Shown here: positions 55,401-63,830 of the stretch, piece after piece
Layout: the number at the start of each line of letters is the position of its first letter
Position numbering within the stretch: the stretch's first letter is position 1
DNA from: Acinetobacter sp. WCHA55
GTDB taxonomy: Bacteria; Pseudomonadota; Gammaproteobacteria; Pseudomonadales; Moraxellaceae
Length of the DNA: 64,000 nt
Assembly (NCBI RefSeq): GCF_002165305.2
Contig: NZ_CP032286.1
Location: 1,364,001-1,428,000, forward strand
Direction of reading: 5' to 3'
The notes under the pieces: model-generated
What the model saw: the letters and a program-made list of their open reading frames with translations, nothing else
Told to the model about the DNA's origin: nothing
Database searches by the model: none
Position numbers and translations under genes: made by a program

Positions 55401-56049
55401 TGACTACGGAAAAGTGACTTTAAACGGTGATTTTGCCTTAGGTAATCTCACTGGACCACTGACTGCTAAGTATCGCTACCAAGATATGGGTTTAGTGCGT
55501 GATGTCAAAATCAATGGCCAAGTGACTTTTACCAAGCCTCTGACGCACAACTATGATCCAGCGCATACCATCATCGGTTCTGCACTGGTGATTGGTGACA
55601 TGCAAGCGCGTTATACCCGTAAGTTTGTACAGTCGACGTGGGACAATTTGTGGAAAGATGAGGCGGTGGGTGCAGCCATCTCAGCGAATTACAACGATAC
55701 CCTGTACCCGATTGCTGTCACCAATCAGGGCAATATTCAGGAGCGTTGGGCGATTGTCTTTACTTCTAATGATGCATTCCGAATCATTGGTGAAAGCTCT
55801 GGTCAGATCGGAACGGGAGTGCGTACTGAAGATTGTTCCCCAATCAATCCAGTCACCAATGCACCTTATTTCACCATCAAAAAGGAAGGTTGGGGTAGTG
55901 GATGGGCAAGCGGCAACGTACTGCGCTTTAACACCATTGCAGCCAATCATCCGATTTGGGTGATTCGTACCGTGAAGCAGTCTGAACCTACGGTGTTGTC
56001 TGACTCATTCCAAATCATGCTGCGCGGTGACATTGACCGGGCGGCTTAA
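52438..56049 (+). CDS. Large tail protein with repeated GxIxY motif
   Basis: 1203 residues, beta-rich. A motif of the form G-(T/S/Q)-I-(D/N/H)-Y recurs at about residues 337, 433, 519, 619 and 760, with a related VDYDYGKVTL near 983, each followed by a turn and a hydrophobic strand, as in stacked Ig-like or baseplate repeats. It probably builds the tail tip with the proteins that follow. No enzyme motif seen. Confidence 0.75.
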   Translation: MTIETHNLKLLESERIRTDADDGGGKYSGREIVDGESNNLFNDISEMDRTTGRTSIQKIYAAVDTADTDALMGATVFISQNAQDPNVSAVLFSTDSWTDERKEAQNRIENYNAKGAQIAGTPLDTHWKGMKSLQVAMFPQEAESAIGTSIVLISNEGKTLEIEQYLRITEVSTRTAYVMVDGKQVEYKIATYGLSDALKADFVGLSAKQWYSGEKSTTIIRDTIVADTGKYYSSANLKEAAQVGDYSVVAEDVYTQLVPSAQTETPMVNINAAGDSVTLVKAKNGVLSKTFNNVAINTVSSLYLGSSVMPKSVEFTLFGSAISDVGGELKNAAGTSIGTINYQNGSIAWNASAGTGTTNLTINFMPAAAVTAPVESELIYVNQENIGFNWIRNLVPLPSPGSLQVSYLVQNQVYTLRDNGAGQLRGADSSFGSGSIDYDTGTMALTTGELADVGSAILMTWSNMITAQERSGLTINKAYIEIPVNDSIVAGTLTVDWLLNGVTKTATDNGQGQFTGDATGTIDYADGVAKLMPTLLPNGGTTFNVSGQKGTKSAIQVTAVPTDGSILIELDNGSAALIPKSVKVRVPVKYMNYMGEVELRDLPIDATTGRLINGAGQQQGTINYASRSMSITPSTTLEAIEREKIMQPFYGKYNTSQEAIAAGMLGMTIKYENTSETHTLSLNEVVTAVTVSVSYRDSSAAQSWLDTIIGSVIKTDLTEGFAEQILAGSVRFTLASSTYVDKLGSLYRNPSVTTGAGTVAGQIHYGNGAVELSAWDVGGANNPTLETLVTQLESVQTNQVSYRAPMIPIRAQSLTLSATKVEGGVLNITPDGSGTIDTAECDGFFNFDQGYGQFVFRQKIEVTATNRAEIMAQDWYVAELEYSKDGKQWIHKPIMVLPETIKYSAVGYSYIPIDAELLGLSAVRLPIDGRVPIFRSGEIGIVSASKSQELPDYIAGQIYPLNDARISWCELEDADGIKIPFDLYTVDYDYGKVTLNGDFALGNLTGPLTAKYRYQDMGLVRDVKINGQVTFTKPLTHNYDPAHTIIGSALVIGDMQARYTRKFVQSTWDNLWKDEAVGAAISANYNDTLYPIAVTNQGNIQERWAIVFTSNDAFRIIGESSGQIGTGVRTEDCSPINPVTNAPYFTIKKEGWGSGWASGNVLRFNTIAANHPIWVIRTVKQSEPTVLSDSFQIMLRGDIDRAA

Positions 56050-56065
56050 CTTTAAATTCAAATAT

Positions 56066-56087
56066 GACCGCTGCGGCGGTCTTTTTT
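56066..56087 (+). terminator. Terminator inside the tail operon
   Basis: GACCGC/GCGGTC around TGCG with T run, 14 nt before the next start. Confidence 0.88.
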
Positions 56088-56101
56088 ATGGGTAAAACAT
56101 A

Positions 56102-57325
56102 ATGGCAATGAAGCAAACACAAACAAAGATGTTTGATTTCGCAGATGTAGGCTTGGATTTCTGTGCTGGTTCAAAAACATTATTTCCTGATCGTTTTAAA
56201 AAAATGCTGTCACAAGGCTATAACGAACAGACTGTTGCTAGTGTTTCAGTAACAGGCGATCAAGTGACATTGAACTATGGAGTGGCACATGGTTACGCTG
56301 CAGATCGGGTGCTTAAGATTAATTCAGGAGCATTGGCGGCAATCAATGGAGGTGAGTTTTGGATTGATTCAGTCACAGCAACCTCAGTCACCATGACTAT
56401 TGATGCTGCACCAATTTCACTTTCAGGTGGTTTTGTGACTAAGATTGCATCCCTTGGGTGGGAAATAGTTTATGAAGCAGGACTTATACAGATCTTTAAA
56501 TTTAAGAATTTGAATGAGGAAGATTTATATTTACGGATTGCTCATCAAGCCCTTAGCGGCCACAGGAACACCATGATGCCTTGTGTGGGTAAAACAGTAG
56601 ACTTGGATTTGGGTGTTATTACTGACCAAAATGCTTATGTGAATGGTCGTTCTGGTAACAACGCGGGACAAGCTTTACCGAAGTGGGATTTCACTGCAAT
56701 GTGGACTGGTAATTATAATAATTATACATATTCCCAAGGGTATAGCATTCTAGGAAATGCCATTGTAGTGGGTAGCCGCTATCATTTTCTAGCCTTGATC
56801 AATACCGAAGGGAATTTAAACAGCGGTTTAATCAATGGCATTGTGCCAGCAGCAACGATTAATTATTCAAATTTAAACTATCCTATTTTGTTCTTGTATG
56901 ACTCAAGTGCTTCAGACAAGGATAATAGAAGTATTGATTATTCATCGATTAGAAAAGGGGTAATAGGAAATATCCTTTGCAATTTTGTGCCATCGAACTC
57001 TACAGCAGTTTTAACCCCGCTTGCACCCCAAGCGGCAAGCTCATATTTACCAAGTACCATCAGTGGATTTAATACCACAACGACTGAACTTCTGCCGATT
57101 TATGAAGAGAGTACAAAGCAGTTTTTAGGATATGCAGCAGGTGGGATTTATATCGCCAAATATGGTGCATCTAATACCCCGCCACGGACTAAAATAACAT
57201 CTCCCTCAAAGACCATGGATGTTGATTTAAATAACTTGGTTTATCTGCATACCGCTGGTGGACCGAATAGTACATCTGTGACGTTTTATGCTGTTCCAAT
57301 CGAGGAGATTAAAATTGTCACTTAA
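56102..57325 (+). CDS. Tail protein, possible receptor-binding component
   Basis: 407 residues. The N-terminal ~130 residues are beta-rich (GDQVTLNYGVAHGYAADRVLKIN); the rest is rich in N, S, T and Y as in adhesins. It has its own terminator-bounded start. Role inferred from position at the tail tip. Confidence 0.6.
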   Translation: MAMKQTQTKMFDFADVGLDFCAGSKTLFPDRFKKMLSQGYNEQTVASVSVTGDQVTLNYGVAHGYAADRVLKINSGALAAINGGEFWIDSVTATSVTMTIDAAPISLSGGFVTKIASLGWEIVYEAGLIQIFKFKNLNEEDLYLRIAHQALSGHRNTMMPCVGKTVDLDLGVITDQNAYVNGRSGNNAGQALPKWDFTAMWTGNYNNYTYSQGYSILGNAIVVGSRYHFLALINTEGNLNSGLINGIVPAATINYSNLNYPILFLYDSSASDKDNRSIDYSSIRKGVIGNILCNFVPSNSTAVLTPLAPQAASSYLPSTISGFNTTTTELLPIYEESTKQFLGYAAGGIYIAKYGASNTPPRTKITSPSKTMDVDLNNLVYLHTAGGPNSTSVTFYAVPIEEIKIVT

Positions 57326-57671
57326 GCTCATTCGAGTGTTCTTTGGAAATTATATTGCCGATGATCAAAAGCTTATTGATATGCATTATGTCAATTTAAG
57401 ACTTCCTCGTTTACTGATCACAGTCACCAATCCTGATCAGGGGTATGGTCAAATCAAAGGCACGATCAAGAAATTGGGACAGAATTACTCGTCTGTTCCG
57501 GTGTGTTGTTTTAAAAGAAGTAATCGACAATTGCTTTGGGAAACTACATCAAGACCTGATGGTACATATGCATTTAGAAATATTGCTGTAGGGCTTGAAT
57601 GCTTTGTTGTGGCCCTTGATCCCAATGGACAATATAACGCAGTCATCTCAGACAAACTGGTGGCCAAATGA
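57315..57671 (+). CDS. Small tail-tip protein with carboxypeptidase-regulatory-like fold
   Basis: 118 residues starting at TTG 57315, placed 7 nt after GAGGAG; an ATG at 57288 has no such site. The C-terminal part GTYAFRNIAVGLECFVVALDP resembles CarboxypepD_reg/Ig-like domains common in phage tails. Confidence 0.6.
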   Translation: MSLKLIRVFFGNYIADDQKLIDMHYVNLRLPRLLITVTNPDQGYGQIKGTIKKLGQNYSSVPVCCFKRSNRQLLWETTSRPDGTYAFRNIAVGLECFVVALDPNGQYNAVISDKLVAK

Positions 57672-58060
57672 TTCAACCCTCTTTAAAAGCCAGTCTTGTG
57701 CAACTCCAAGCACTGGCCACATATCTCGATCAAGGAAGCTCAAACGCTTCCTTTATTTTTTATGATGATGCAAAACCAGCTTCAGTCACAGTTTCTGCGA
57801 ATAATGCTGCTAAGTTGGTGATCCTGACTTTACCTAAACCGTGTTTAAAGACGATGCATGCTGACCGCATTGAGCTCAATCAAACTGATGCAGCAACGGT
57901 AACGAAAGCGGGCGTTGCAACTTGGGCGCGATTGCTGAATGGCGCAGGTGAACCTGTTGCAGACTTTACCGTGGGTACGGATATAGAGCTAGCCAATCCT
58001 GAACTGGTCTTAGGCAGCACCTTAATGATGAACTCATTGATCCTCAAACCATCTACATAA
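57668..58060 (+). CDS. Tail protein of unknown function
   Basis: 130 residues, beta-rich; the only visible feature is a C-terminal half rich in short hydrophobic strands (VLGSTLMMNSLIL). Overlaps the previous gene by 4 bp. Confidence 0.58.
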   Translation: MIQPSLKASLVQLQALATYLDQGSSNASFIFYDDAKPASVTVSANNAAKLVILTLPKPCLKTMHADRIELNQTDAATVTKAGVATWARLLNGAGEPVADFTVGTDIELANPELVLGSTLMMNSLILKPST

Positions 58061-58073
58061 AAGAGGTGGACAT

Positions 58074-60083
58074 GTGGCGAACTATATTCCACCAGATGCA
58101 CATCATGTAAATCTTAATTTTAAAGACATTGCGACAGGCTCTACTGATCTTAACTTTGGTGCAGATGAACAAAATCTCGCATCACTTGAAGCCACTTTTG
58201 ATACTTCCTTTTTGGCTTTGTTTCAGGCCCAAAGTTTCGACTTTAATGTGCTTGATGCTGAGATCAATGTTTCATTTCAAGCGGAATTTCAAGCTGTATC
58301 AGGGCAAACAGCAACACTTGAAGCAACCATCAATACAGGTTTTATCCCTGAACTGAACGTGGTGGGAATTAATGCGTATTGCTCCCTCGATGCAGTGATC
58401 AATACATCATTCAATCCCGCCTTTGCAGCCTTGTTCGATATTAATCATCAGCTCGGTGTTGAGCTGATATTCAGTGCTGTATTTGAGCGTGCAATCACAC
58501 AGCTTGGATCAACTGAAATACCATGGGCGAAACCAGTCTTAAGGGTGTCAAATGACACCTTTTTTTACGACCTTGGATTGGTGGTGAACCATGGCAATGA
58601 CATTGGCTTTCAGCGGGGACGGACTTTATCTGAATCCATTCACGCGGTGTTTGACCAGGGCGCGAAGCTCAGTCGCAACCAAAGTGTGCGCTGGCAAGAA
58701 AACCTGAAGATTCGGATTGCGCGTGACTTGTATTTTGATGAATCGATCAAGCTGCGATTGAATCGTGAATTGACTCATCAGGAGATGATCCGAAAGCGGC
58801 GCAATATCTCGTTTTCACATCAGGTCGCGCATGTGTTTGAAAAGCATTTTAGCTTTGATTGGGATAGAGGCTTAGAGCTGGTCACACAGGACGAAATTCC
58901 TTGGGATAAAGCCAAGTCTATCCATTATCGCAAGCATCCCGTTCAACCGTGGCCAGAGCCTGAGATTCCTCAATACGAAGGGACGGGCGATCTTGAGTTT
59001 GTATGCCTGTGTCATGAGGTGGATTCACATGATGTTGCTCTCAACTTCGGTGCGGATGATTGCATACCTGGCATACCAAATCGTAATTGGTGGTATATAT
59101 TGAATAGTTTATCTGTGACGCGCCTAGATAATGGCGTATCAATTGAAGTCTATGACGGGAATTACAGTACCGATCGCAGTTGCTGGTGTTGGTCCTATAC
59201 TTTGACCGTACCAGCATCCCAGATTGGCAAACTTGAACCGATCAATGGCCAACCTGTGATTTTAAAAATTACAGTGAATGGTACCGAGCATCAAATGTTG
59301 CTTGAGAACCGACGACGTTCTCGTAAATTTGCCCAAGACACCTATACCTTGATTGGTCGCAGTCAAACAGCACTGCTTGCTGCACCGACAGCGCCTTTAC
59401 GCTCATTCTTACAAGAAAATGAGCGAACCTCCGTCCAGTTATGCCAAGCGGAACTGGATCGCGTATTTAGCGATACAGCACTGAATTGGCAGTTGATCGA
59501 TGCGTTGGGCTGGATTGTTGAGCGTGAATGCTTAAGTTATTCCAACTTAGCACCAATCGATGCCATCAAGATGGTGGTTGAAAGTGGTGGTGGATTTATT
59601 TACAGCGAAAAGGGCAGCAATACACTGACCATTAAACCGCTATATAAAAAGACCTTTTGGGATGTGTTGTCGATTGCTGAATATGATCGCTTATTGCCTG
59701 AGTCTGCAGTGGTGAGTCAGTCGACTGATTACCAGATCTATCCAGATTACAACGGCATTACGCTGACCAATGATCGTAAAGCTTTGGTCTCTCAAGTAAA
59801 GCGTACTGGTACCAGTGCCGATACCTTACTTCAGCCTGAAAATAATCCATTATTTAACTATGTCAGCATGGGCGCTTATGGAAAGGCCAAACTTGCCAAA
59901 GCGGGGATGATTGAAACACACACCTACAGCATGCCGATTTCGCCTGAAGTGGGTGAATGTGTGCCTGGAGAAGTACTGGCATTTAACGCAGAGTGGTGGG
60001 GAATTGTAGATAGTGTCAGCGTCTCGTTCAGTCATGCGCTGGTCAATCAAACCGTGAAAGTGGAGCGTGTCAATCGTGAGTAA
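58074..60083 (+). CDS. Tail hub/baseplate protein
   Basis: 669 residues from GTG 58074 (AGAGGTGG upstream). Residues 1-130 contain four related segments (SLEATFDTSF, LDAEINVSF, TLEATINTGF, SLDAVINTSF). The C-terminal half (GWIVERECLSYSNLAPIDAIKMVVESGGGFIYSE) resembles gp27-like hub proteins that open the tail tip. Confidence 0.68.
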   Translation: MANYIPPDAHHVNLNFKDIATGSTDLNFGADEQNLASLEATFDTSFLALFQAQSFDFNVLDAEINVSFQAEFQAVSGQTATLEATINTGFIPELNVVGINAYCSLDAVINTSFNPAFAALFDINHQLGVELIFSAVFERAITQLGSTEIPWAKPVLRVSNDTFFYDLGLVVNHGNDIGFQRGRTLSESIHAVFDQGAKLSRNQSVRWQENLKIRIARDLYFDESIKLRLNRELTHQEMIRKRRNISFSHQVAHVFEKHFSFDWDRGLELVTQDEIPWDKAKSIHYRKHPVQPWPEPEIPQYEGTGDLEFVCLCHEVDSHDVALNFGADDCIPGIPNRNWWYILNSLSVTRLDNGVSIEVYDGNYSTDRSCWCWSYTLTVPASQIGKLEPINGQPVILKITVNGTEHQMLLENRRRSRKFAQDTYTLIGRSQTALLAAPTAPLRSFLQENERTSVQLCQAELDRVFSDTALNWQLIDALGWIVERECLSYSNLAPIDAIKMVVESGGGFIYSEKGSNTLTIKPLYKKTFWDVLSIAEYDRLLPESAVVSQSTDYQIYPDYNGITLTNDRKALVSQVKRTGTSADTLLQPENNPLFNYVSMGAYGKAKLAKAGMIETHTYSMPISPEVGECVPGEVLAFNAEWWGIVDSVSVSFSHALVNQTVKVERVNRE

Positions 60084-60306
60084 TGCATTACAGCGTTTAA
60101 TTGATTTGCTTCCTACAGCTGCAGAGTTTGTAGGGACCATTACCAGCGTGGATCATCCGAACTACAAAGTGTTGGTGGTGGGTGGATCGGGATTAAATTT
60201 AGTCACCAGTTCAACACGCTACAACTTAGGAGCATCTGTATTTGTGTCTGATGGTGAGATCAAGCGACTCGCGCCATTGGGTGAAGTGATTCAAATCGAA
60301 GTTTAA
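60076..60306 (+). CDS. Small tail-tip/spike base protein
   Basis: 76 residues from GTG 60076, which has GGAG at a better distance than GTG 60067. LIDLLPTAAEFVGTITSVDHPNYKVLVVGG looks like an OB-fold of the kind at the base of tail spikes. Confidence 0.55.
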   Translation: MSNALQRLIDLLPTAAEFVGTITSVDHPNYKVLVVGGSGLNLVTSSTRYNLGASVFVSDGEIKRLAPLGEVIQIEV

Positions 60307-60322
60307 GTTTAAAAAGTATATG

Positions 60323-60344
60323 GCACCCAAAAGGGTGCTTTTTT
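60323..60344 (+). terminator. Terminator before the lysis cassette
   Basis: GCACCC/GGGTGC around AAAA with T run. Confidence 0.88.
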
Positions 60345-60369
60345 ATTGTCAAAAATTAGGGGGAAGTAA

Positions 60370-60756
60370 ATGGAACCAGTGTCCACAAGTGGTTTTGCTG
60401 CGTTTTTAAAGTTCTACGGTGCAGCAATTATGGTTACTTTAGCAATAGCACTTGTTGCAACGGTTGTCATCATGATGCGCTTGCCACGTTCACCACAAGA
60501 GTGGGCGGTGGGTTTGATTTGTACGGTTGTATCTAGTCTGACTGGAGGCGCTTTTATTATCGTGAAATGGGGGCTGCATGAGTGGGTAACGGATATTTGG
60601 GGGATGATCGCTTTGGGCGGATTCTTCTTTGTCTGTGGGTTACCGGGTTGGGCTGTTGTGCGGTGGACTTTTAACTTCATCAATAAACAGGAGGGGAAAA
60701 CCATTATTGAAGTGGTTAAGGAGCTTAAAGAAGCCAGAGAAGATTTAAGAAAGTAA
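60370..60756 (+). CDS. Holin-like membrane protein
   Basis: 128 residues with three transmembrane helices (about 16-35, 46-65, 75-98) and a charged C-terminus. GGGGG upstream of ATG. Its place directly before the endolysin gives the holin call. Confidence 0.78.
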   Translation: MEPVSTSGFAAFLKFYGAAIMVTLAIALVATVVIMMRLPRSPQEWAVGLICTVVSSLTGGAFIIVKWGLHEWVTDIWGMIALGGFFFVCGLPGWAVVRWTFNFINKQEGKTIIEVVKELKEAREDLRK

Positions 60757-60812
60757 CACACCAAATTATATGCCGACTTAGGGCGGTTTTTTAATACTTG
60801 AAGGAAAGTGAA

Positions 60813-61607
60813 ATGAAATTAATTGAAAATTGGCAACAGGCTTGGAAACTCAAGTCAGTACAAGTGGGCGCAGCAAGCGCCTTTTTTTATGCCTTGATTT
60901 TATTATCAGAGCAGTTTTTAGGTGTGTGGAACGTAATCCCACAAGAACTAAAAAATAAGATTCCTGAAAACATTGCCGAGTGGTTGGGAATGTTTGTAGG
61001 CGTGGCTATGGTGCTTGCACGCTTGAAAAAACAGCCTGAAATTCACCCAGTACCACAATTATTAAGCTTTGCCACACTACCCATAAGCTCCATTACATTC
61101 GATCAGGCCTTTCAACGATTAATTGGTCATGAAGGTGGTTACAGTGATGACAGCCGTGATCCAGGTAATTGGACAAAGGGCAAGGTTGGAGTCGGGATGC
61201 TAAAAGGTACAAAGTTCGGCTTAGCTGCTAACACCTATCCAAACCTTGATATTAAAAACATCACATTAGCCCAAGCCAAAGAAATTTATAAAAAGGACTG
61301 GTGGGATAAATTAGGCGGTCATGGTTTGCATTCAGCCATTACTTTTCAACTGTGGGATTTTGCAATTAATGCTGGTAAGAAACGAGCAATCATTGAGTTG
61401 CAACAAGTTGCGGGGGTAACTGCTGATGGAGTTATTGGTCCTAAAACAATTACGGCTGTGAATGACTTGGATCTAAATGATGTATTGCTCAGTCTTACTG
61501 CAGAACGATTGAAGTTTTATACATCACTTTCAACATGGCCAACATACGGAAAGGGTTGGGCAAATCGTGTAGCGGATAATTTGAAATATGCTGCTCAGGA
61601 TAACTAG
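60813..61607 (+). CDS. GH108 endolysin with N-terminal membrane segment
   Basis: 264 residues from ATG 60813 (AAGGA upstream). A hydrophobic stretch at about 18-35 and another near 65-75 may act as a signal-arrest or anchor. The muramidase domain starts FDQAFQRLIGHEGGYSDDSRDPGNWT, with the catalytic glutamate in HEGGY, followed by a peptidoglycan-binding region (VAGVTADGVIGPKT). It cleaves the glycan backbone at lysis. Confidence 0.88.
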   Translation: MKLIENWQQAWKLKSVQVGAASAFFYALILLSEQFLGVWNVIPQELKNKIPENIAEWLGMFVGVAMVLARLKKQPEIHPVPQLLSFATLPISSITFDQAFQRLIGHEGGYSDDSRDPGNWTKGKVGVGMLKGTKFGLAANTYPNLDIKNITLAQAKEIYKKDWWDKLGGHGLHSAITFQLWDFAINAGKKRAIIELQQVAGVTADGVIGPKTITAVNDLDLNDVLLSLTAERLKFYTSLSTWPTYGKGWANRVADNLKYAAQDN

Positions 61608-61701
61608 TCGCATGTTGCTGTGCATCCTGCTATCAGGTTGCACAGCGAATTCGATTTCGACAAAGGTGAATGTCACTGTTTGCGTGCAGTGTGTTAATTG
61701 A
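61588..61701 (+). CDS. Rz1-like outer membrane lipoprotein
   Basis: 37 codons in another frame, overlapping the endolysin end by 20 bp. Residues 9-18 MLLCILLSGC form a short signal with lipobox LSGC, followed by a 20-residue tail. Size and place fit an o-spanin subunit; no Rz partner is visible. Confidence 0.55.
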   Translation: MLLRITSRMLLCILLSGCTANSISTKVNVTVCVQCVN

Positions 61702-61826
61702 TAAAGCCATTAGGTGATGAGTAATCCCTATATTTATTTAAGGCGTGGAGCTATCATCATAAAATATAACTATTCTTAATTGGGATTAGTTATTTTAGAT
61801 AACTCTTTTCTCGGTCTATTAACTTA

Positions 61827-62879
61827 TCAAGATCTCTTTATTGCTGTTAATTGGGTCATTAATTCATCGCCATAAGAAGTTAATGTCCAATATATATTAT
61901 TGTCCGAAGGTGGATGCTTCTTATTACTTAACGCAATTAATTTTAAAGCTCTAAACTGAACAATTATAAGCCTTAAGTCTTCCAAATATGCTTTCCTGTT
62001 AGTCAAGTTTTTTAGCTTGTTATTCTTTGCAAAATCTTCTATTTGTTCATGGCAATATCTGTAAATGCATGATCCAAGAAGAGTTAATAAGTTTTCTTCG
62101 CTATTTTCAACAAGCATACTTGGAGATAAAAATTCGAAGATACTATTCCAAGTTATTTCAACGCTGATGATATAGTTTTTTTTGGTTGTATAAGCAGTAT
62201 CACCAGCTTGATTAGCTTTATAGAGTATATCTAATATTACAACATCCTCCCCTTGTGATAGATTTTCAATACCTTCTGGTTTTAACCTTAAATTTTGAAT
62301 TGTCGTTTCAAGTTCCTGAACTTTATTTCTTAATACTAAAATTTCTTGAGTTGTATTTTCTGAAGGAATTAAATCAGCACGTACCCACCCAACAGCAGGG
62401 TAGGTTTTTATTGTTTTAGAAAGACTTAATGACACAAGTCCTGAAATTTGGTCTAAATTTTTCCAAAATTTAACAAGCCTACCAGTGCATACCTTTTCTC
62501 TGAAATTTTCTAATTTTTCTTGTAATTTTGAATCTTTTTCACATTTGATCTGAGGTAAGTTATTGGGGTCACCATGAATTAGTGCAATGACTTTCATTCC
62601 TTTTGAAACAGCATAATCATATTCCATTTCAGTGTAGCCAATACCTTCAGGACTTAAAGAGCCATATCTACCCCCAATTAATAAAAGGTAATAGTCACAA
62701 TCATCAACAACTTTTTTTATGAAGTCCCATTGCTCTTCATCTACAGCTGGGAAGAGCTCCATTCCAGCAGGAATACAATCCATTTCCATGAGAGTCTGAA
62801 TAATATGTTTACGCTCTTCTTCTAAATCCTTAAAAGTTGAACTCACAAAAACTTGGTATCTTTTATCCATTTGAATCAT
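61827..62879 (-). CDS. DUF4062 protein, candidate defence or lysogenic-conversion gene
   Basis: 350 residues. The first ~110 residues match DUF4062 ([53 protein letters not shown]), a TIR/flavodoxin-like fold found in many STAND- and NTPase-linked defence proteins. A helical linker (about 185-205) and a C-terminal helical domain without an NTPase motif follow. It is AT-rich, opposite to the lysis genes and next to an IS. ATG 62879 or 62870. Whether it lies inside the phage ends is unproven. Confidence 0.75.
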   Translation of the reverse strand: MIQMDKRYQVFVSSTFKDLEEERKHIIQTLMEMDCIPAGMELFPAVDEEQWDFIKKVVDDCDYYLLLIGGRYGSLSPEGIGYTEMEYDYAVSKGMKVIALIHGDPNNLPQIKCEKDSKLQEKLENFREKVCTGRLVKFWKNLDQISGLVSLSLSKTIKTYPAVGWVRADLIPSENTTQEILVLRNKVQELETTIQNLRLKPEGIENLSQGEDVVILDILYKANQAGDTAYTTKKNYIISVEITWNSIFEFLSPSMLVENSEENLLTLLGSCIYRYCHEQIEDFAKNNKLKNLTNRKAYLEDLRLIIVQFRALKLIALSNKKHPPSDNNIYWTLTSYGDELMTQLTAIKRS

Positions 62880-63014
62880 AACTATTAAAATTCACATTAA
62901 AATAACATGCTTAGAATTTATAAGCTATTGATATTGAAAGGGTGGGAGAGGCATGACCTGACTTAGTCAAGGGGTGGTAATCCTCCCATAAATAACCGAA
63001 GTTAAAAGTAGAGG

Positions 63015-63830
63015 TTAAGCAGCCATTAGAGGTGGCTTTCCTTTGTTAGCTTGATGTGGTCTTTCATGGTTGTAATGCCACAACCAGTTTGTTGCATAAT
63101 CTTGTACTTCATCCAAAGTATCAAATAAATGCTTGCTCAGCCAACTATAACGTATGGTCCGATTATAGCGTTCAATATACGCATTCTGCTGTGGCTTACC
63201 CGGTTGAATATATTCAATACGAATACCGTGCTCAGTAGCCCAGCGCACAAATTCGTGACTGATAAATTCGGGACCATTATCGCATCGGATCACTAACGGT
63301 TTTTCTCTCCACTCCAGCAATTGATTCAACGTACGAATAACCCTGATTGTGAGCAATGAGAACCCTGCTTCAATGGCTAGGCCTTCGCGGCGGTAATCAT
63401 CAATCACATTCAATAATCGAAACTTGCGACCATCGGAAAGCTGATCATGCATAAAATCTAATGACCAAACCTGATTTTCTCGGATTGGTTCTTTCAATGG
63501 TTCAGGCGCATGCCGATTTAGTCTTCTTCTCGGTTTAATACGCAGATTCAGTGCCAACTCACAGTAAATGCGGTAAACCCGCTTGTGATTCCAGCAGCAA
63601 CTCTCAACATGCCGTAAATACGAGAAGCACAAACCAAAGCCCCAATCGGAATTTTCCTCAGTGAGTTCAATGAGCTGTTCAGCAATGAGTGCATTGTCAT
63701 CGCTGAGTTTGGCTTGATAGCGGTAGCAGGTTTCACTAATGCCAAATGCTTTACAAGCCAAACGAATACTAATGGCATGCTGGGCAACTGCCTGTTGTGC
63801 CATCTTACGCCGGCAAGATGGCTTTACCAC
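63015..63830 (-). CDS. IS3-family transposase OrfB
   Basis: 271 residues with the DDE integrase core: D in WSLDFMHD, D in RCDNGPEF and E in [10 protein letters not shown], then [11 protein letters not shown]. It begins 7 bp inside orfA in the -1 frame, and AAAAAAG just upstream is a typical -1 slippery site for an OrfAB fusion. Confidence 0.92.
   Translation of the reverse strand: MVKPSCRRKMAQQAVAQHAISIRLACKAFGISETCYRYQAKLSDDNALIAEQLIELTEENSDWGFGLCFSYLRHVESCCWNHKRVYRIYCELALNLRIKPRRRLNRHAPEPLKEPIRENQVWSLDFMHDQLSDGRKFRLLNVIDDYRREGLAIEAGFSLLTIRVIRTLNQLLEWREKPLVIRCDNGPEFISHEFVRWATEHGIRIEYIQPGKPQQNAYIERYNRTIRYSWLSKHLFDTLDEVQDYATNWLWHYNHERPHQANKGKPPLMAA

Larger units (their letters stand above)
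22790..62950. mobile_element. Prophage, Siphoviridae-like, about 40 kb, ends approximate
   Basis: A continuous phage gene order: recombination, lysogeny switch, replication, Q-like regulator, packaging, head, tail, lysis. The left boundary lies between the rluE-like start (22733) and the AlpA-like gene. The right boundary is obscured by an IS3-family element starting near 62954, and no repeat of the left junction could be found by eye. No integrase gene is present in the window. Capsid genes resemble transposable Mu-like phages, but packaging uses TerS/TerL. Confidence 0.9.
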
